Shown in pieces: positions 33,278 to 41,831 of a stretch of 64,000 nucleotides of DNA. Both the position numbers and the translations under genes were made by a program. Within the stretch, counting starts at the first letter, position 1. Each line of letters begins with the position of its first letter. Source of the stretch: Flavonifractor hominis (GTDB taxonomy: Bacteria > Bacillota > Clostridia > Oscillospirales > Oscillospiraceae); the NCBI RefSeq assembly GCF_040095835.1, contig NZ_JBBMFT010000009.1:1-64000 (forward strand), given 5' to 3'. Below the pieces are notes generated by a model. It saw only the letters and a list, made by a program, of their open reading frames with translations. It was not told the origin of the DNA and did not search any database.

Positions 33278-34477
33278 ATGGCGGAGAAACTGGGCCTTTA
33301 CATCCACATTCCCTTCTGCCGCAGCAAGTGCGATTACTGCGACTTTTACTCCCTGGCGGGGAAGGAAGCGCGGATGGACGACTATCAGAAGGCGCTCATC
33401 GCCCATATGAAGGAGACCGCCCCCCTCACCCGGGGCTGGCAGGTGGACACCGTCTACTTCGGCGGCGGCACCCCCAGCTATTACGGGGAGAAGCGCCTGC
33501 GGGAGCTGCTCAAGTTCATCGCCCGGCGCTTCGACCTGGCCAAGGACGCGGAGATCACCGTGGAGTGCAACCCCGACAGCGTGGAGCGCAAGATGCTGCT
33601 GAGCCTGCGCCGGGCGGGGGTGAACCGCATCTCCCTTGGGGTGCAGTCGGCCCACGACTGCGAGCTGCACAACCTCCACCGCCCCCACGACTTCCGGCAG
33701 GCCCAGCGGGCGGTGTCGGCGGCCCGGGCGGCCAAGATCGGCAACATCAGCCTGGACCTCATCTACGGCCTGCCCGGCCAGGACCTGGAGGGCTGGAAGG
33801 ACACGGTGGAGCAGGCCCTGTCCCTCGCGCCGGAGCACCTGAGCTGCTACGGGCTGAAGGTGGAGCCGGGCACCCCGCTGGACGACCGGGTGATCCGGGG
33901 GGAGAAGCTGCCCGACGACGACCAGCAGGCCGACATGTACCTCTGGACGGTGGAGCGCCTGGCGGCGGAGGGGTACCGGCAGTATGAGATCTCCAACTTC
34001 GCCCGGGCGGGCTACCAGTCCCGGCACAACCTGAAGTACTGGATGGGCCGGCCCTACATCGGCTTCGGCCCCGGGGCCCACTCCGACTTCGGCGGGCGGC
34101 GCTACTCCTTCCAGCGGGATCTGGAGGGGTATATCTCCGGCGTGCTCCACGGCGGCACGGTGATCGACGAGTCCGAGCTCATCCCCCAGCGGGAGCGGGG
34201 CAGCGAGTATCTCATGCTCCGCCTGCGCACCACCCGGGGCATTGAGGAGTGGGAGTACCGGCGGGAATTCTTCCTGAACTTCGACCCCATCGAGCAGAAG
34301 CTGGAGGAGTACGAGCGCCAGGGCTGGGCCGAGCGGCACGACCGCCGCTGGAACCTGACGCCCAAGGGCTTTCTGGTGTCCAACCAGCTCATTGGCGATC
34401 TGCTGAGCATTCAGGAGGAGGCCACGCTGGAAAAGACCCTGCCCCGGCTCAAGCAAGGCCGGCCGGACAAGGAATAA
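33278..34477 (+). CDS. hemW: HemW-like radical SAM protein (HemN-related)
   Basis: A 399-residue protein. The radical SAM cysteines are C14, C18 and C21 in YIHIPFCRSKCDYCDF. FGGGTPSYY, VECNPDSV, RISLGVQSAHD and DLIYGLPGQ follow. The C-terminal domain has YEISNFARAGYQSRHNLKYW and the winged-helix-like region GWAERHDRRWNLTPKG. HemW proteins insert heme into targets, and older annotations as coproporphyrinogen oxidase are usually wrong. ATG 33278 has GAGGTG eight bases upstream. Confidence 0.85.
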   Translation: MAEKLGLYIHIPFCRSKCDYCDFYSLAGKEARMDDYQKALIAHMKETAPLTRGWQVDTVYFGGGTPSYYGEKRLRELLKFIARRFDLAKDAEITVECNPDSVERKMLLSLRRAGVNRISLGVQSAHDCELHNLHRPHDFRQAQRAVSAARAAKIGNISLDLIYGLPGQDLEGWKDTVEQALSLAPEHLSCYGLKVEPGTPLDDRVIRGEKLPDDDQQADMYLWTVERLAAEGYRQYEISNFARAGYQSRHNLKYWMGRPYIGFGPGAHSDFGGRRYSFQRDLEGYISGVLHGGTVIDESELIPQRERGSEYLMLRLRTTRGIEEWEYRREFFLNFDPIEQKLEEYERQGWAERHDRRWNLTPKGFLVSNQLIGDLLSIQEEATLEKTLPRLKQGRPDKE

Positions 34478-34515
34478 ATGTCAGAAAAACTTCACAGTTT
34501 GATCCCGCGTTCCGG

Positions 34516-34543
34516 AGCCCCCGCTTGTTTACAAGCGGGGGCT
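34516..34543 (+). terminator. Terminator of hemW
   Basis: A perfect 12-bp stem (34516-34527 with 34532-34543), 4-nt loop TTTA, then TTTTGTGTT. An intrinsic terminator whose right arm overlaps the next promoter. Confidence 0.8.
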
Positions 34544-34556
34544 TTTGTGTTAACAT
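34528..34556 (+). promoter_or_regulatory. Promoter of the phosphodiester glycosidase-SLH gene
   Basis: TTTACA (34528-34533), 17-bp spacer, TAACAT (34551-34556). The -35 box lies in the loop and right arm of the preceding terminator. Confidence 0.55.
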
Positions 34557-34601
34557 AACGACCATGTGGAACTTTGCAACCCGGAACACAGGAGGACAAC
34601 T

Positions 34602-37600
34602 ATGAAGCAATGCATTCGACGGGGCGCGGCCCTGGTCCTGGCGCTGGCGGTGACCGTTACGGCGGCCTGCGCATCCAACGCCATGGGCTGGGACGTACAT
34701 ACGAGCCGCGTGCCGCTGGCCCAGAGCGCCCAGATGGGGAAAAACATCTTTTGGAGCGACACCTATTCCGACCTGCGCACGGAATATTATGTGGAATACA
34801 CCCCCAATGCCGACGTGACCCCCACCGTGGCCTACGGCAGCAAGGTGACCGACCGGGTCACCCTCTCGGACATGGCCCAGACCCTGGAGAGCCAGGGCAA
34901 GCGGGTGGTCTCCGGCCTCAACGGGGACTGGTACGTGCTCAACACCGGCGCGCCCACCGGCCTGGTGGTCACCGACGGGGTGGTGCGCTCCACGTCCTAT
35001 TACAATGACTCCTGGGCCATCGGCTTTCTGGAGGACGGCACCGCCTTCATCGGCCAGCCGGCTCTGAGTATGTCGGTCTCCTTCGGCGGACAGGCCGTCA
35101 AGCTCAGCGGCGGCATCAACAAGGTGCGCAAGATCACCGCCAGCGACACCTCCGGCGGCCTGACCCTGCTGACCTCCGATTTTGCCTCCACCACCCAGAA
35201 CACCGAGCCGGGGGTGGACGTGATCCTCACCCCGGTGGACGACGGATTTTACTCCCCCCAGCCCCGCATCGGCCGCCAGACCCAGTACGTGGTGGAGCAG
35301 GTGCTGGAGTCCACCGGCAGCATCGCCATCCCCGAGGGCAAGGCGGTGCTCACCATGAACGGCAAGGACAACGCCACGGTGCTGGCCAGCCTCCGGGCCC
35401 TGAAGCCCGGGGACACCGTCACCCTCACCGTGGCCACCACCGATGACCGCTGGTCCAACGCCGTGCAGGCCCTGGGCGGGGTGTGCAAGCTGGTGACCAA
35501 CGGCCAGGTGGTCTCCGGCCTGGACACCAAAAAGACCGCCTGGCCCGCCGTGGGTATCAAGGCCGACGGCACCGTGGTCTTTTACGCCATGGACGGGCTC
35601 CAGTCCGGCTACAGCGTGGGGGCCACCCAGACCCAGATCGCCCAGCGCCTGGTGGAGCTGGGGTGCGTGGAGGCCCTGTGCATGGACGGCGGCGGCTCCA
35701 CCACCATCGGCGTCACCTACCCGGGCCAGAGCGGCATGCAGGTGGTCAACAAGCCCTCTGACGGCACCCAGCGGAAAAACAGCACCGCCATCTTCCTGAC
35801 CACCACCCTCCAGCCCACCGGGGAGCTGGGCAGCTATGCCATCAGCCCCACCGACGCCATGGTCCTCTCGGGGGCCACCCTCCAGATGACCGCCTCCGGG
35901 CTGGACACCAACTACTATTCCACCTACGCAAACCCCGTGACCTGGTCGGCCACCGGCGGCACGGTGAATGAAAACGGCCTGTTCACCGCCGGCAGCCAGA
36001 GCGGCTTTTATCAGGTGACGGCCACCGACGGCGCCGCCTCGGGCACGGCCTACATCACCACCGTCTCCACCCCCGAGTCCATCCGCCTGACCAACGCCGC
36101 CACCGGCAGCACGGTCACCGCCCTGAACCTGGACCCCGGCGAGCAGGTGGACCTGACCGCCACGGCCATCTACCGGAAAATGGCCCTGGTGTCCCAGGAC
36201 AGCTGCTTCACCTGGGCGGCCGACCCGGCCGTCGGCACGGTGGACCAGAACGGCGTGTTCACCGCCGGGGAGAAGAGCGGCAGCGGCACCCTCACCGTCT
36301 CGGTGGGGGGGACCACCACCACCATCCCGGTGAGCATCGCCGGCCACGTCAAGACCCTGGAGAGCTGCGAGGGCACGCTGGAGTCCTTCACCGCCACCGA
36401 CACCGCCAGCTTTGCCGGCGAGACCGGCCTGGACTACGTCCACAACGGCAGCCAGAGCCTGAAGGTGAGCTATGACGCCTCCCTGGCCGGCACGGCCAGC
36501 CTGAACACCGGCCTCACCATCCCCACCGGCGAGCACTACCTGGGCCTGTGGGTGTACGGCGACGGCTCGGGCAACACACTCATGGCCACCGTGACCGGCG
36601 CGGACCAGCAGAGCCAGCAGGTCCTGCTCACCGCCCTGGACTTCACCGGCTGGAAGCACGTGTGCGTGGAGCTGCCCGACGGCGCCGCCGCCCTGACCAG
36701 CCTGGACGTCATCTACGGCGGCACGGGCGGCCCGGCGGGGAGCATCTGGCTGGACCACTTCACCACCTCCAACGAGGAGATGCACGACACCACCGCCCCC
36801 ACCCTCTCCCTGCAGGTCAGCGGCACCCAGCTCACCGCCGTCATGCAGGACGACGTGGACAAGACCCTCGCCCAGGGCAACCTGTCCCTGACCTATGACG
36901 GGGCCGAGCTGCCCTTTACCTGGAACGAGAGCACCGGCACCCTGACGGCCACCCTGCCCGCCGCCGACAGCGGCTACCACCGGGTGAGCGTGTACGCCGC
37001 CGACGCCAGCGGCAACCTGGCCCGCGCCTCCGCCGACGTGCAGCCCGCCACCCCCCGCACCTCTCCCTTCAGCGACATGACGGGCAACTGGGCCGACGCC
37101 TACGCCACCTACCTCTACGACACCGGCGTGTCCAACGGCACCGGGGGGGACACCCCCGCCTTCCAGCCCTCCCGGCAGATCACCCGGGCGGAGTTCTTCG
37201 CCATGGTGGCCCGCTGGATGGGGCTGGACCTGACCCAGTACGCCGATGTGGAGCTGCCCTTTGCCGACGCCGACTCCATCCCCGACTGGGCCATCAACGA
37301 GGTCAAGGCCATGTACAGCCTGGGCATCCTCAAGGGCGCCAATGAGAACGGCGTGCTGAAGGTCAACGCCCAGTCCACCATCACCCGGGCCGAGGCCATC
37401 ACCATCCTGGGCCGGACCCAGCCCAAGGGCTACGCTGAGCCTGAGCTGAGCTTTGACGACGCGTCCCTGGTGGCCGACTGGTCGGCCCCCTATATCAAGA
37501 GCCTGGTGGGCCAGGGCGTGGTGACGGGCAACGACAACCGCATCCGCCCCAACGACCTGCTCACCCGCGGCGAGGTAGCCAAGCTGCTCTACGCCATGCG

Positions 37601-37604
37601 GTAA
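34602..37604 (+). CDS. Secreted phosphodiester glycosidase (NAGPA-like) with Ig-like and SLH domains
   Basis: A 1000-residue surface protein. A signal peptide covers about 1-23. The NAGPA-like domain (about 50-405) carries CMDGGGSTT with Asp362. The family hydrolyses GlcNAc-1-phosphodiesters or related sugar phosphodiesters in wall polymers. Then come Ig-like segments (about 410-580), a carbohydrate-binding-like beta domain (about 585-730) and a further beta domain (about 735-820). Three SLH repeats follow (about 823-1000: FSDMTGNWADAYATYLYDTGVSNGTG; FADADSIPDWAINEVKAMYSLGILKG; FDDASLVADWSAPYIKSLVGQGVVTG). It is probably anchored to wall polymers and remodels them. AGGAGG seven bases upstream fixes ATG 34602. 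Confidence 0.85.
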   Translation: MKQCIRRGAALVLALAVTVTAACASNAMGWDVHTSRVPLAQSAQMGKNIFWSDTYSDLRTEYYVEYTPNADVTPTVAYGSKVTDRVTLSDMAQTLESQGKRVVSGLNGDWYVLNTGAPTGLVVTDGVVRSTSYYNDSWAIGFLEDGTAFIGQPALSMSVSFGGQAVKLSGGINKVRKITASDTSGGLTLLTSDFASTTQNTEPGVDVILTPVDDGFYSPQPRIGRQTQYVVEQVLESTGSIAIPEGKAVLTMNGKDNATVLASLRALKPGDTVTLTVATTDDRWSNAVQALGGVCKLVTNGQVVSGLDTKKTAWPAVGIKADGTVVFYAMDGLQSGYSVGATQTQIAQRLVELGCVEALCMDGGGSTTIGVTYPGQSGMQVVNKPSDGTQRKNSTAIFLTTTLQPTGELGSYAISPTDAMVLSGATLQMTASGLDTNYYSTYANPVTWSATGGTVNENGLFTAGSQSGFYQVTATDGAASGTAYITTVSTPESIRLTNAATGSTVTALNLDPGEQVDLTATAIYRKMALVSQDSCFTWAADPAVGTVDQNGVFTAGEKSGSGTLTVSVGGTTTTIPVSIAGHVKTLESCEGTLESFTATDTASFAGETGLDYVHNGSQSLKVSYDASLAGTASLNTGLTIPTGEHYLGLWVYGDGSGNTLMATVTGADQQSQQVLLTALDFTGWKHVCVELPDGAAALTSLDVIYGGTGGPAGSIWLDHFTTSNEEMHDTTAPTLSLQVSGTQLTAVMQDDVDKTLAQGNLSLTYDGAELPFTWNESTGTLTATLPAADSGYHRVSVYAADASGNLARASADVQPATPRTSPFSDMTGNWADAYATYLYDTGVSNGTGGDTPAFQPSRQITRAEFFAMVARWMGLDLTQYADVELPFADADSIPDWAINEVKAMYSLGILKGANENGVLKVNAQSTITRAEAITILGRTQPKGYAEPELSFDDASLVADWSAPYIKSLVGQGVVTGNDNRIRPNDLLTRGEVAKLLYAMR

Positions 37605-37613
37605 CCGGCATAC

Positions 37614-37649
37614 AAAAAACGCTCCCCCGGCATCGGGGGAGCGTTTTTT
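37614..37649. terminator. Bidirectional terminator
   Basis: A perfect 16-bp stem (37614-37629 with 37634-37649), 4-nt loop, with a six-A run on one side and a six-T run on the other, between the converging glycosidase and recR genes. Confidence 0.9.
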
Positions 37650-37669
37650 CTGTCTTATGCGGGGGCCGG

Positions 37670-38272
37670 TCACATCTCCCGGCGGCCCTCCAGGGCCCGC
37701 ATGAGGGTGGCGTCGTCGGCGTACTCCAGGTGGCTGCCCACCGGGATGCCGTAGGCCAGACGGGTGATCTTCACCCCGAAGGGGCGCAGCAGGCGGGAGA
37801 GGTACATGGCGGTGGCCTCTCCCTCGGTGTCCGGGTTGGTGGCCATGATGACCTCGCTGACGCCGCCGGCGGCCACCCGGCCCACCAGCTCCTTGACGTG
37901 CAGGTCGTCCGGCCCCACGTGGTTCATGGGGGAGATGACGCCGTGGAGCACGTGGTAGAGCCCGGGGTACTCCCGGGAGCGCTCCATGGCCACCACGTCC
38001 TTGGGGTCGGCCACCACGCAGATGAGGGAGGTGTCCCGCTTGGGGTCCTGGCAGATGGGGCACAGCCCGTCCCCCTCCGAGAAGTTCTGGCACACGGGGC
38101 AGCAGTGGATGGCGGCCTTGGCCCCCACGATGGCGTCGGCAAAGGCGGCGGCGTCCTCCTCCGGCAGGGAGAGCACGTAGAAGGCCAGCCGCTGGGCGGT
38201 CTTGGCCCCGATGCCGGGCAGGCGGGCGAACTGCTCCACCAGCCGCTCCAGGGCGGGCGGGAAGTACTGCAT
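37670..38272 (-). CDS. recR: Recombination mediator RecR
   Basis: A 200-residue protein that, with RecO, loads RecA at single-strand gaps. The HhH motif is FARLPGIGAKTAQRLAFYVL (about 15-34). The zinc finger has two CPxC pairs (CCPVCQNFSEGDGLCPIC, about 57-74). The Toprim domain holds EVIMATNPDTEGEATAMYLSR. It lies three bases downstream of rpe and is probably co-transcribed. Complete, with standard length. Confidence 0.95.
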   Translation of the reverse strand: MQYFPPALERLVEQFARLPGIGAKTAQRLAFYVLSLPEEDAAAFADAIVGAKAAIHCCPVCQNFSEGDGLCPICQDPKRDTSLICVVADPKDVVAMERSREYPGLYHVLHGVISPMNHVGPDDLHVKELVGRVAAGGVSEVIMATNPDTEGEATAMYLSRLLRPFGVKITRLAYGIPVGSHLEYADDATLMRALEGRREM

Positions 38273-38275
38273 GCC

Positions 38276-38923
38276 TTACGCCTCCCGCAGCGCGGCGATG
38301 GCCGCGGCCGGGTCGGCCGCGCCGTACACCGCCGAGCCCGCCACCAGGGTGTCGGCACCGGCGGCAATGACCTTGCCGGCGGTCTTGGGGCTGACGCCGC
38401 CGTCCACCTCCAGCCGGCAGGCGGGGTTGTACTGGTTGATCAGCTCCCGTACCTGGCGGATGGTGTCCAGCTGGTGCTCCATAAAGGCCTGGCCGCCGAA
38501 GCCGGGCTCCACCGTCATCACCAGCACCATGTCCAGCTGCTCCAGGTAGGGCAGCACGGCGCTGGCGGCGGTGATGGGCCGCAGGGCCACCGCCTTCTGC
38601 ACGCCGCACTGCTCCATCAGGCGCAGGGCCTCGGCGATGCGGGTGGGGTGGTCGGCCTCCAGGTGGACGGACAGAAGGTCCGCCCCCGCCTTGGCAAAGG
38701 CCTCCACGTAGCGCACGGGCTTGTCGATCATCAGGTGGACGTCCAGGAACATGTCGGTGCACTTGCGGATGGACTGCACCACCGGTACGCCGATGGTGAT
38801 GTTGGGCACGAAGCAGCCGTCCATCACATCCACGTGGAGCCAGTCGGCGGAGGACACCCGCTGGATGTCACGCTCCAGGTTGACAAAATCGGCCGAGAGA
38901 ATGGAGGGGGCGATTTTAACCAT
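38276..38923 (-). CDS. rpe: Ribulose-phosphate 3-epimerase
   Basis: A 215-residue TIM-barrel enzyme of the pentose phosphate pathway interconverting ribulose-5-phosphate and xylulose-5-phosphate. Motifs are PSILSADF, HVDVMDG with the catalytic Asp, VHLMIDKP, VMTVEPGFGGQAFM and VDGGVSPKT with the second catalytic Asp. AAGGAGTG precedes ATG 38923. Confidence 0.95.
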   Translation of the reverse strand: MVKIAPSILSADFVNLERDIQRVSSADWLHVDVMDGCFVPNITIGVPVVQSIRKCTDMFLDVHLMIDKPVRYVEAFAKAGADLLSVHLEADHPTRIAEALRLMEQCGVQKAVALRPITAASAVLPYLEQLDMVLVMTVEPGFGGQAFMEHQLDTIRQVRELINQYNPACRLEVDGGVSPKTAGKVIAAGADTLVAGSAVYGAADPAAAIAALREA

Positions 38924-38939
38924 CTTTTATCACTCCTTA

Positions 38940-39110
38940 AGGAAACCTTCAAACATCTGTGGTAGCATGGACCACAGCCGGCACGCACCGGCCGGGGCGG
39001 GGGCACATAAGATACACCAAGCGGATGACGCCCGGGGCCCCGCCGGTCCTCCCCACGCGCCCACGGGCTGCCGGACCGGCGGCCCATGCCCCGGAAACCG
39101 CGCGCCGCAT
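38940..39110 (-). other. GC-rich region with a long inverted repeat upstream of rpe; no gene seen
   Basis: Most of the 235-bp gap between the threonine ammonia-lyase stop and rpe. A perfect 10-bp inverted repeat (39040-39049 with 39073-39082, arms CCGCCGGTCC) encloses 23 nt. Short reading frames here have no ribosome site or recognisable sequence. It could be a structured leader of rpe or a small RNA, but nothing identifies a known class. Confidence 0.3.
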
Positions 39111-39116
39111 CAGATA

Positions 39117-39148
39117 GTGTCCGGGAGGGCCAAGGCTCTCCCGGACAC
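39117..39148 (-). terminator. Hairpin after the threonine ammonia-lyase gene
   Basis: An 11-bp perfect stem (39117-39127 with 39138-39148) that extends inward, 11 bases after the stop codon. No T-tract follows on the minus strand, so it may be a weak terminator or an mRNA-stabilising 3' hairpin. Confidence 0.5.
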
Positions 39149-39158
39149 GCATGGTAAA

Positions 39159-40379
39159 TCAGTTGTAGAAGTCGTTGGTGTGGCACTCCCGGGCGGGATA
39201 CCCGGCGGCGCACATGGCGTCCAGAATGGCCCGCTTGTGGGTGTGGCCGAAGGCCTCCAGCGTGACCCGCAGCTCCACGCCGCTCTGGCGGTTGATGTTG
39301 ACGAACTGGTTGTGCTCCAGCTTGATGATGTTGCCGTTGGCCTGGGCCACGATCTGGGCCACCCGCAGCAGCTCGCCGGGGCGGTCGGGCAGCTGCACCG
39401 AGAAGGTGAACACACGACCCCGGTTGATGAGCCCATGCTGCACCAGGCTGGCCACGGTGATCACGTCCATGTTGCCTCCGGAGAGGACAGGCACCACGTT
39501 CTTGCCCTTGCAGTCCAGGTGGCTCAGGGCCGCCATGGGCAGCAGTCCGGCGTTCTCCACGATCATCTTGTGCTTTTCCATCATGTCCAGGAAGGCGTCC
39601 ACCAGCTCGTTGTCGTCGATGGTGATGATGTCGTCGATGTTCTGCTGGATGTAGGGGAAGATCTGGTCGCCGGGGGTCTTGACGGCCACGCCGTCGGCGA
39701 TGGTCTCCACCTTGTCCAGGGTGACCACGTGGCCGGCCTCCAGGCTGGCCTTCATGGAGGCCGCCCCGGTGGGCTCCACGCCGATGACGGTGACGTTGGG
39801 GTTGAGCAGCTTGGCCAGGGTGGACACGCCGGTGGCCAGTCCGCCGCCGCCGATGGGCACCAGAATCACGTCCACGTCGGGCAGGTCCTGGAAGATCTCA
39901 TAGGAGATGGTGCCCTGGCCGGTGGCGATGGCAGGGTCATTGAAGGGGTGGACGTAGGTCAGCCCCTCCTCCTCGGACAGCTTGGCGGCCAGCTCGGCGG
40001 CGTCGTCAAAGGTCTCGCCGTGGAGCACCACCTTGGCGCCGTAGTCCTTGGTGTTGTTCACCTTCACCAGGGGGGTGGTGGTGGGCATGACGATGGTGGC
40101 GGCCACGCCGGCCTGCTGGGCGGCATAGGCCACGCCCTGGGCGTGGTTGCCGGCCGAGGCGGTGACCAGGCCCCGGGCCTTCTCCTCCTCGGACAGGGTG
40201 CTGATCTTATAGTAGGCGCCCCGGATCTTGTACGCGCCGGTGATCTGCATGTTTTCCGGCTTGATGTACACGTGGTTGCCGGTGGCCTTGGAAAAGGCGG
40301 GGCTGTAGAGCAGGCTGGTGTCCCGGATGACGCCGGAGAGCACGCTGCGGGCCTCTTTGAATTCCTTCAGGGTGAGCAT
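39159..40379 (-). CDS. ilvA: Threonine ammonia-lyase, with C-terminal ACT domain
   Basis: A 406-residue PLP enzyme converting threonine to 2-oxobutyrate and ammonia. PLP-binding Lys51 is in ITGAYKIRGA, with SAGNHAQGVA and PIGGGGLATGV for phosphate binding. The catalytic domain ends near 320. Residues about 330-406 (FTFSVQLPDRPGELLRVAQIVAQANGNI) form one ACT-like regulatory domain. This makes it the 400-residue form (TdcB/short IlvA type) rather than the 510-residue two-ACT form. Whether it serves isoleucine synthesis or threonine catabolism is open, so the symbol is provisional. It has its own strong promoter. Confidence 0.9.
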   Translation of the reverse strand: MLTLKEFKEARSVLSGVIRDTSLLYSPAFSKATGNHVYIKPENMQITGAYKIRGAYYKISTLSEEEKARGLVTASAGNHAQGVAYAAQQAGVAATIVMPTTTPLVKVNNTKDYGAKVVLHGETFDDAAELAAKLSEEEGLTYVHPFNDPAIATGQGTISYEIFQDLPDVDVILVPIGGGGLATGVSTLAKLLNPNVTVIGVEPTGAASMKASLEAGHVVTLDKVETIADGVAVKTPGDQIFPYIQQNIDDIITIDDNELVDAFLDMMEKHKMIVENAGLLPMAALSHLDCKGKNVVPVLSGGNMDVITVASLVQHGLINRGRVFTFSVQLPDRPGELLRVAQIVAQANGNIIKLEHNQFVNINRQSGVELRVTLEAFGHTHKRAILDAMCAAGYPARECHTNDFYN

Positions 40380-40421
40380 GGGGCAGACTTCCTCTCTATA
40401 TATAGGCGATATATGTACTTT

Positions 40422-40450
40422 ATCATACTGAGTTTTTTGGACAAAGTCAA
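40422..40450 (-). promoter_or_regulatory. Promoter of threonine ammonia-lyase
   Basis: Minus strand TTGACT (40445-40450), 17-bp spacer, TATGAT (40422-40427). A very good sigma-A match, divergent from the telA promoter 7 bp away. Confidence 0.85.
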
Positions 40451-40457
40451 CGTGTTC

Positions 40458-40486
40458 TTGACACCCCGGAGGAGGAAAGGTACAAT
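40458..40486 (+). promoter_or_regulatory. Promoter of the telA-like gene
   Basis: Perfect TTGACA (40458-40463), 17-bp spacer, TACAAT (40481-40486). Strong constitutive-type promoter. Confidence 0.88.
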
Positions 40487-40564
40487 GAGAGAAACCAAGG
40501 ACAGTGCGTATGACCGGCCCGGCGCGTCCGGACCGGAGATGGAATATAAGGGAGGAACGATACG

Positions 40565-41755
40565 ATGAGCGATTCTATGGACTTCACCCCTGAGCTGACG
40601 CTGAGTCCCGATCTGAGCAAGGATACCGCCGCGGCGGAAGCGCCCCGCGCGCCCGAGGCTCCGGGCCTGACCCTGGGCACGCCGGCGGCCGACCCCGCTT
40701 TGCAGGAGCAGGCCCAGGCCATCCAGCTGGACGAGAGCCAGCTGTCCGAGGCCGAGCGCAAGATGGTGGACGATTTTGCCAAGAAGATCGACATCATGGA
40801 CTCCAACGTGGTGCTGCAGTACGGCGCGGCGGCCCAGAAGAACATCGCCGGCTTTTCCGAGAGCACCCTCAACTCGGTGCGCACCAAGGACCTGGGCGAA
40901 GTGGGACAGGCCCTGTCCTCCCTGGTGGTGGAGCTCAAGGGCTTCGGCAAGGAAGAGGAGAAGGGCGTGTTCGGCTTCTTCAAGAAGAAGCGCAACGAGC
41001 TGGAGGCCATGAAGGCCTCCTACACCAAGGCCGAGGCCAATGTGGACAAGATTGTCCAGGTGCTGGAGGGCCACCAGGTGACCCTGATGAAGGACATCGC
41101 CATGCTGGACCAGATGTACGAGCTCAACACCAAGTATTACAAAGAGCTGACCATGTACATCCTGGCGGGCAAGAAGCGCCTGATGCAGGTGCGCACGGAG
41201 GATCTGGAGCGGCTGCGGGCCCGGGCGGCCCAGACCGGCGCCCAGGAGGACGCCCAGGCCTACAACGACCTGGCCAACATGGTCTCCCGGTTTGAGAAGA
41301 AGATCCACGACCTGGAGCTGACACGGATGATCTCCATCCAGATGGGCCCCCAGACCCGCCTGATCCAGAACAACGACACCCTGATGCTGGAGAAGATCCA
41401 GTCCTCCCTGGTGAACACCATCCCGCTGTGGAAGAGCCAGATGGTGCTGGCCCTGGGGCTGGAGCACTCCCGCCAGGCCACCGCCGCCCAGAGCGCGGTG
41501 ACCAACATGACCAACGAGCTGCTGAAGAAGAACGCCGACATGCTGAAGATGGGCACCATCGAGACCGCCCGGGAGGCCGAGCGCAGCGTGGTGGACATCC
41601 AGACCCTGCAGCATACCAACGAGCAGCTCATCTCCACCTTGGATGAGGTCATGAACATCCAGAAGGAGGGCGCCCAGAAGCGCCGGGAGGCCGAGGTGGA
41701 GCTGGGCCGCATCGAGGGCCAGCTGAAGCAGAAGCTGCTGGAACTGCGGGGCTGA
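40565..41755 (+). CDS. Toxic anion resistance (TelA/KlaA-like) protein
   Basis: A 396-residue cytosolic, mostly helical, coiled-coil-rich protein of the TelA family. The N-terminal 50 residues are Ala/Pro-rich and variable. The conserved body starts near SEAERKMVDDFAKKIDIMDSN. It includes FGFFKKKRNELEAMKASYTKAEANVDKIV and ends in AEVELGRIEGQLKQKLLELRG. Family members are linked to tellurite, stress and antibiotic tolerance, but their biochemical role is unclear. Downstream sits a DUF975 membrane protein that may share the transcript. GGGAGG precedes ATG 40565. Confidence 0.85.
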   Translation: MSDSMDFTPELTLSPDLSKDTAAAEAPRAPEAPGLTLGTPAADPALQEQAQAIQLDESQLSEAERKMVDDFAKKIDIMDSNVVLQYGAAAQKNIAGFSESTLNSVRTKDLGEVGQALSSLVVELKGFGKEEEKGVFGFFKKKRNELEAMKASYTKAEANVDKIVQVLEGHQVTLMKDIAMLDQMYELNTKYYKELTMYILAGKKRLMQVRTEDLERLRARAAQTGAQEDAQAYNDLANMVSRFEKKIHDLELTRMISIQMGPQTRLIQNNDTLMLEKIQSSLVNTIPLWKSQMVLALGLEHSRQATAAQSAVTNMTNELLKKNADMLKMGTIETAREAERSVVDIQTLQHTNEQLISTLDEVMNIQKEGAQKRREAEVELGRIEGQLKQKLLELRG

Positions 41756-41831
41756 GGTGTCCGACAGCCCAACCGAAACGGGCTGCGGGGCTGAGCCCGC
41801 GGCATATAGAAACGAATAAGGGGAAGAAACG

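Noticed and set aside
34449..38762. A 1437-codon minus-strand frame across the glycosidase, recR and part of rpe
   Set aside because: It spans several unrelated genes with clear motifs and a terminator. The product is Gly/His/Pro-rich filler.
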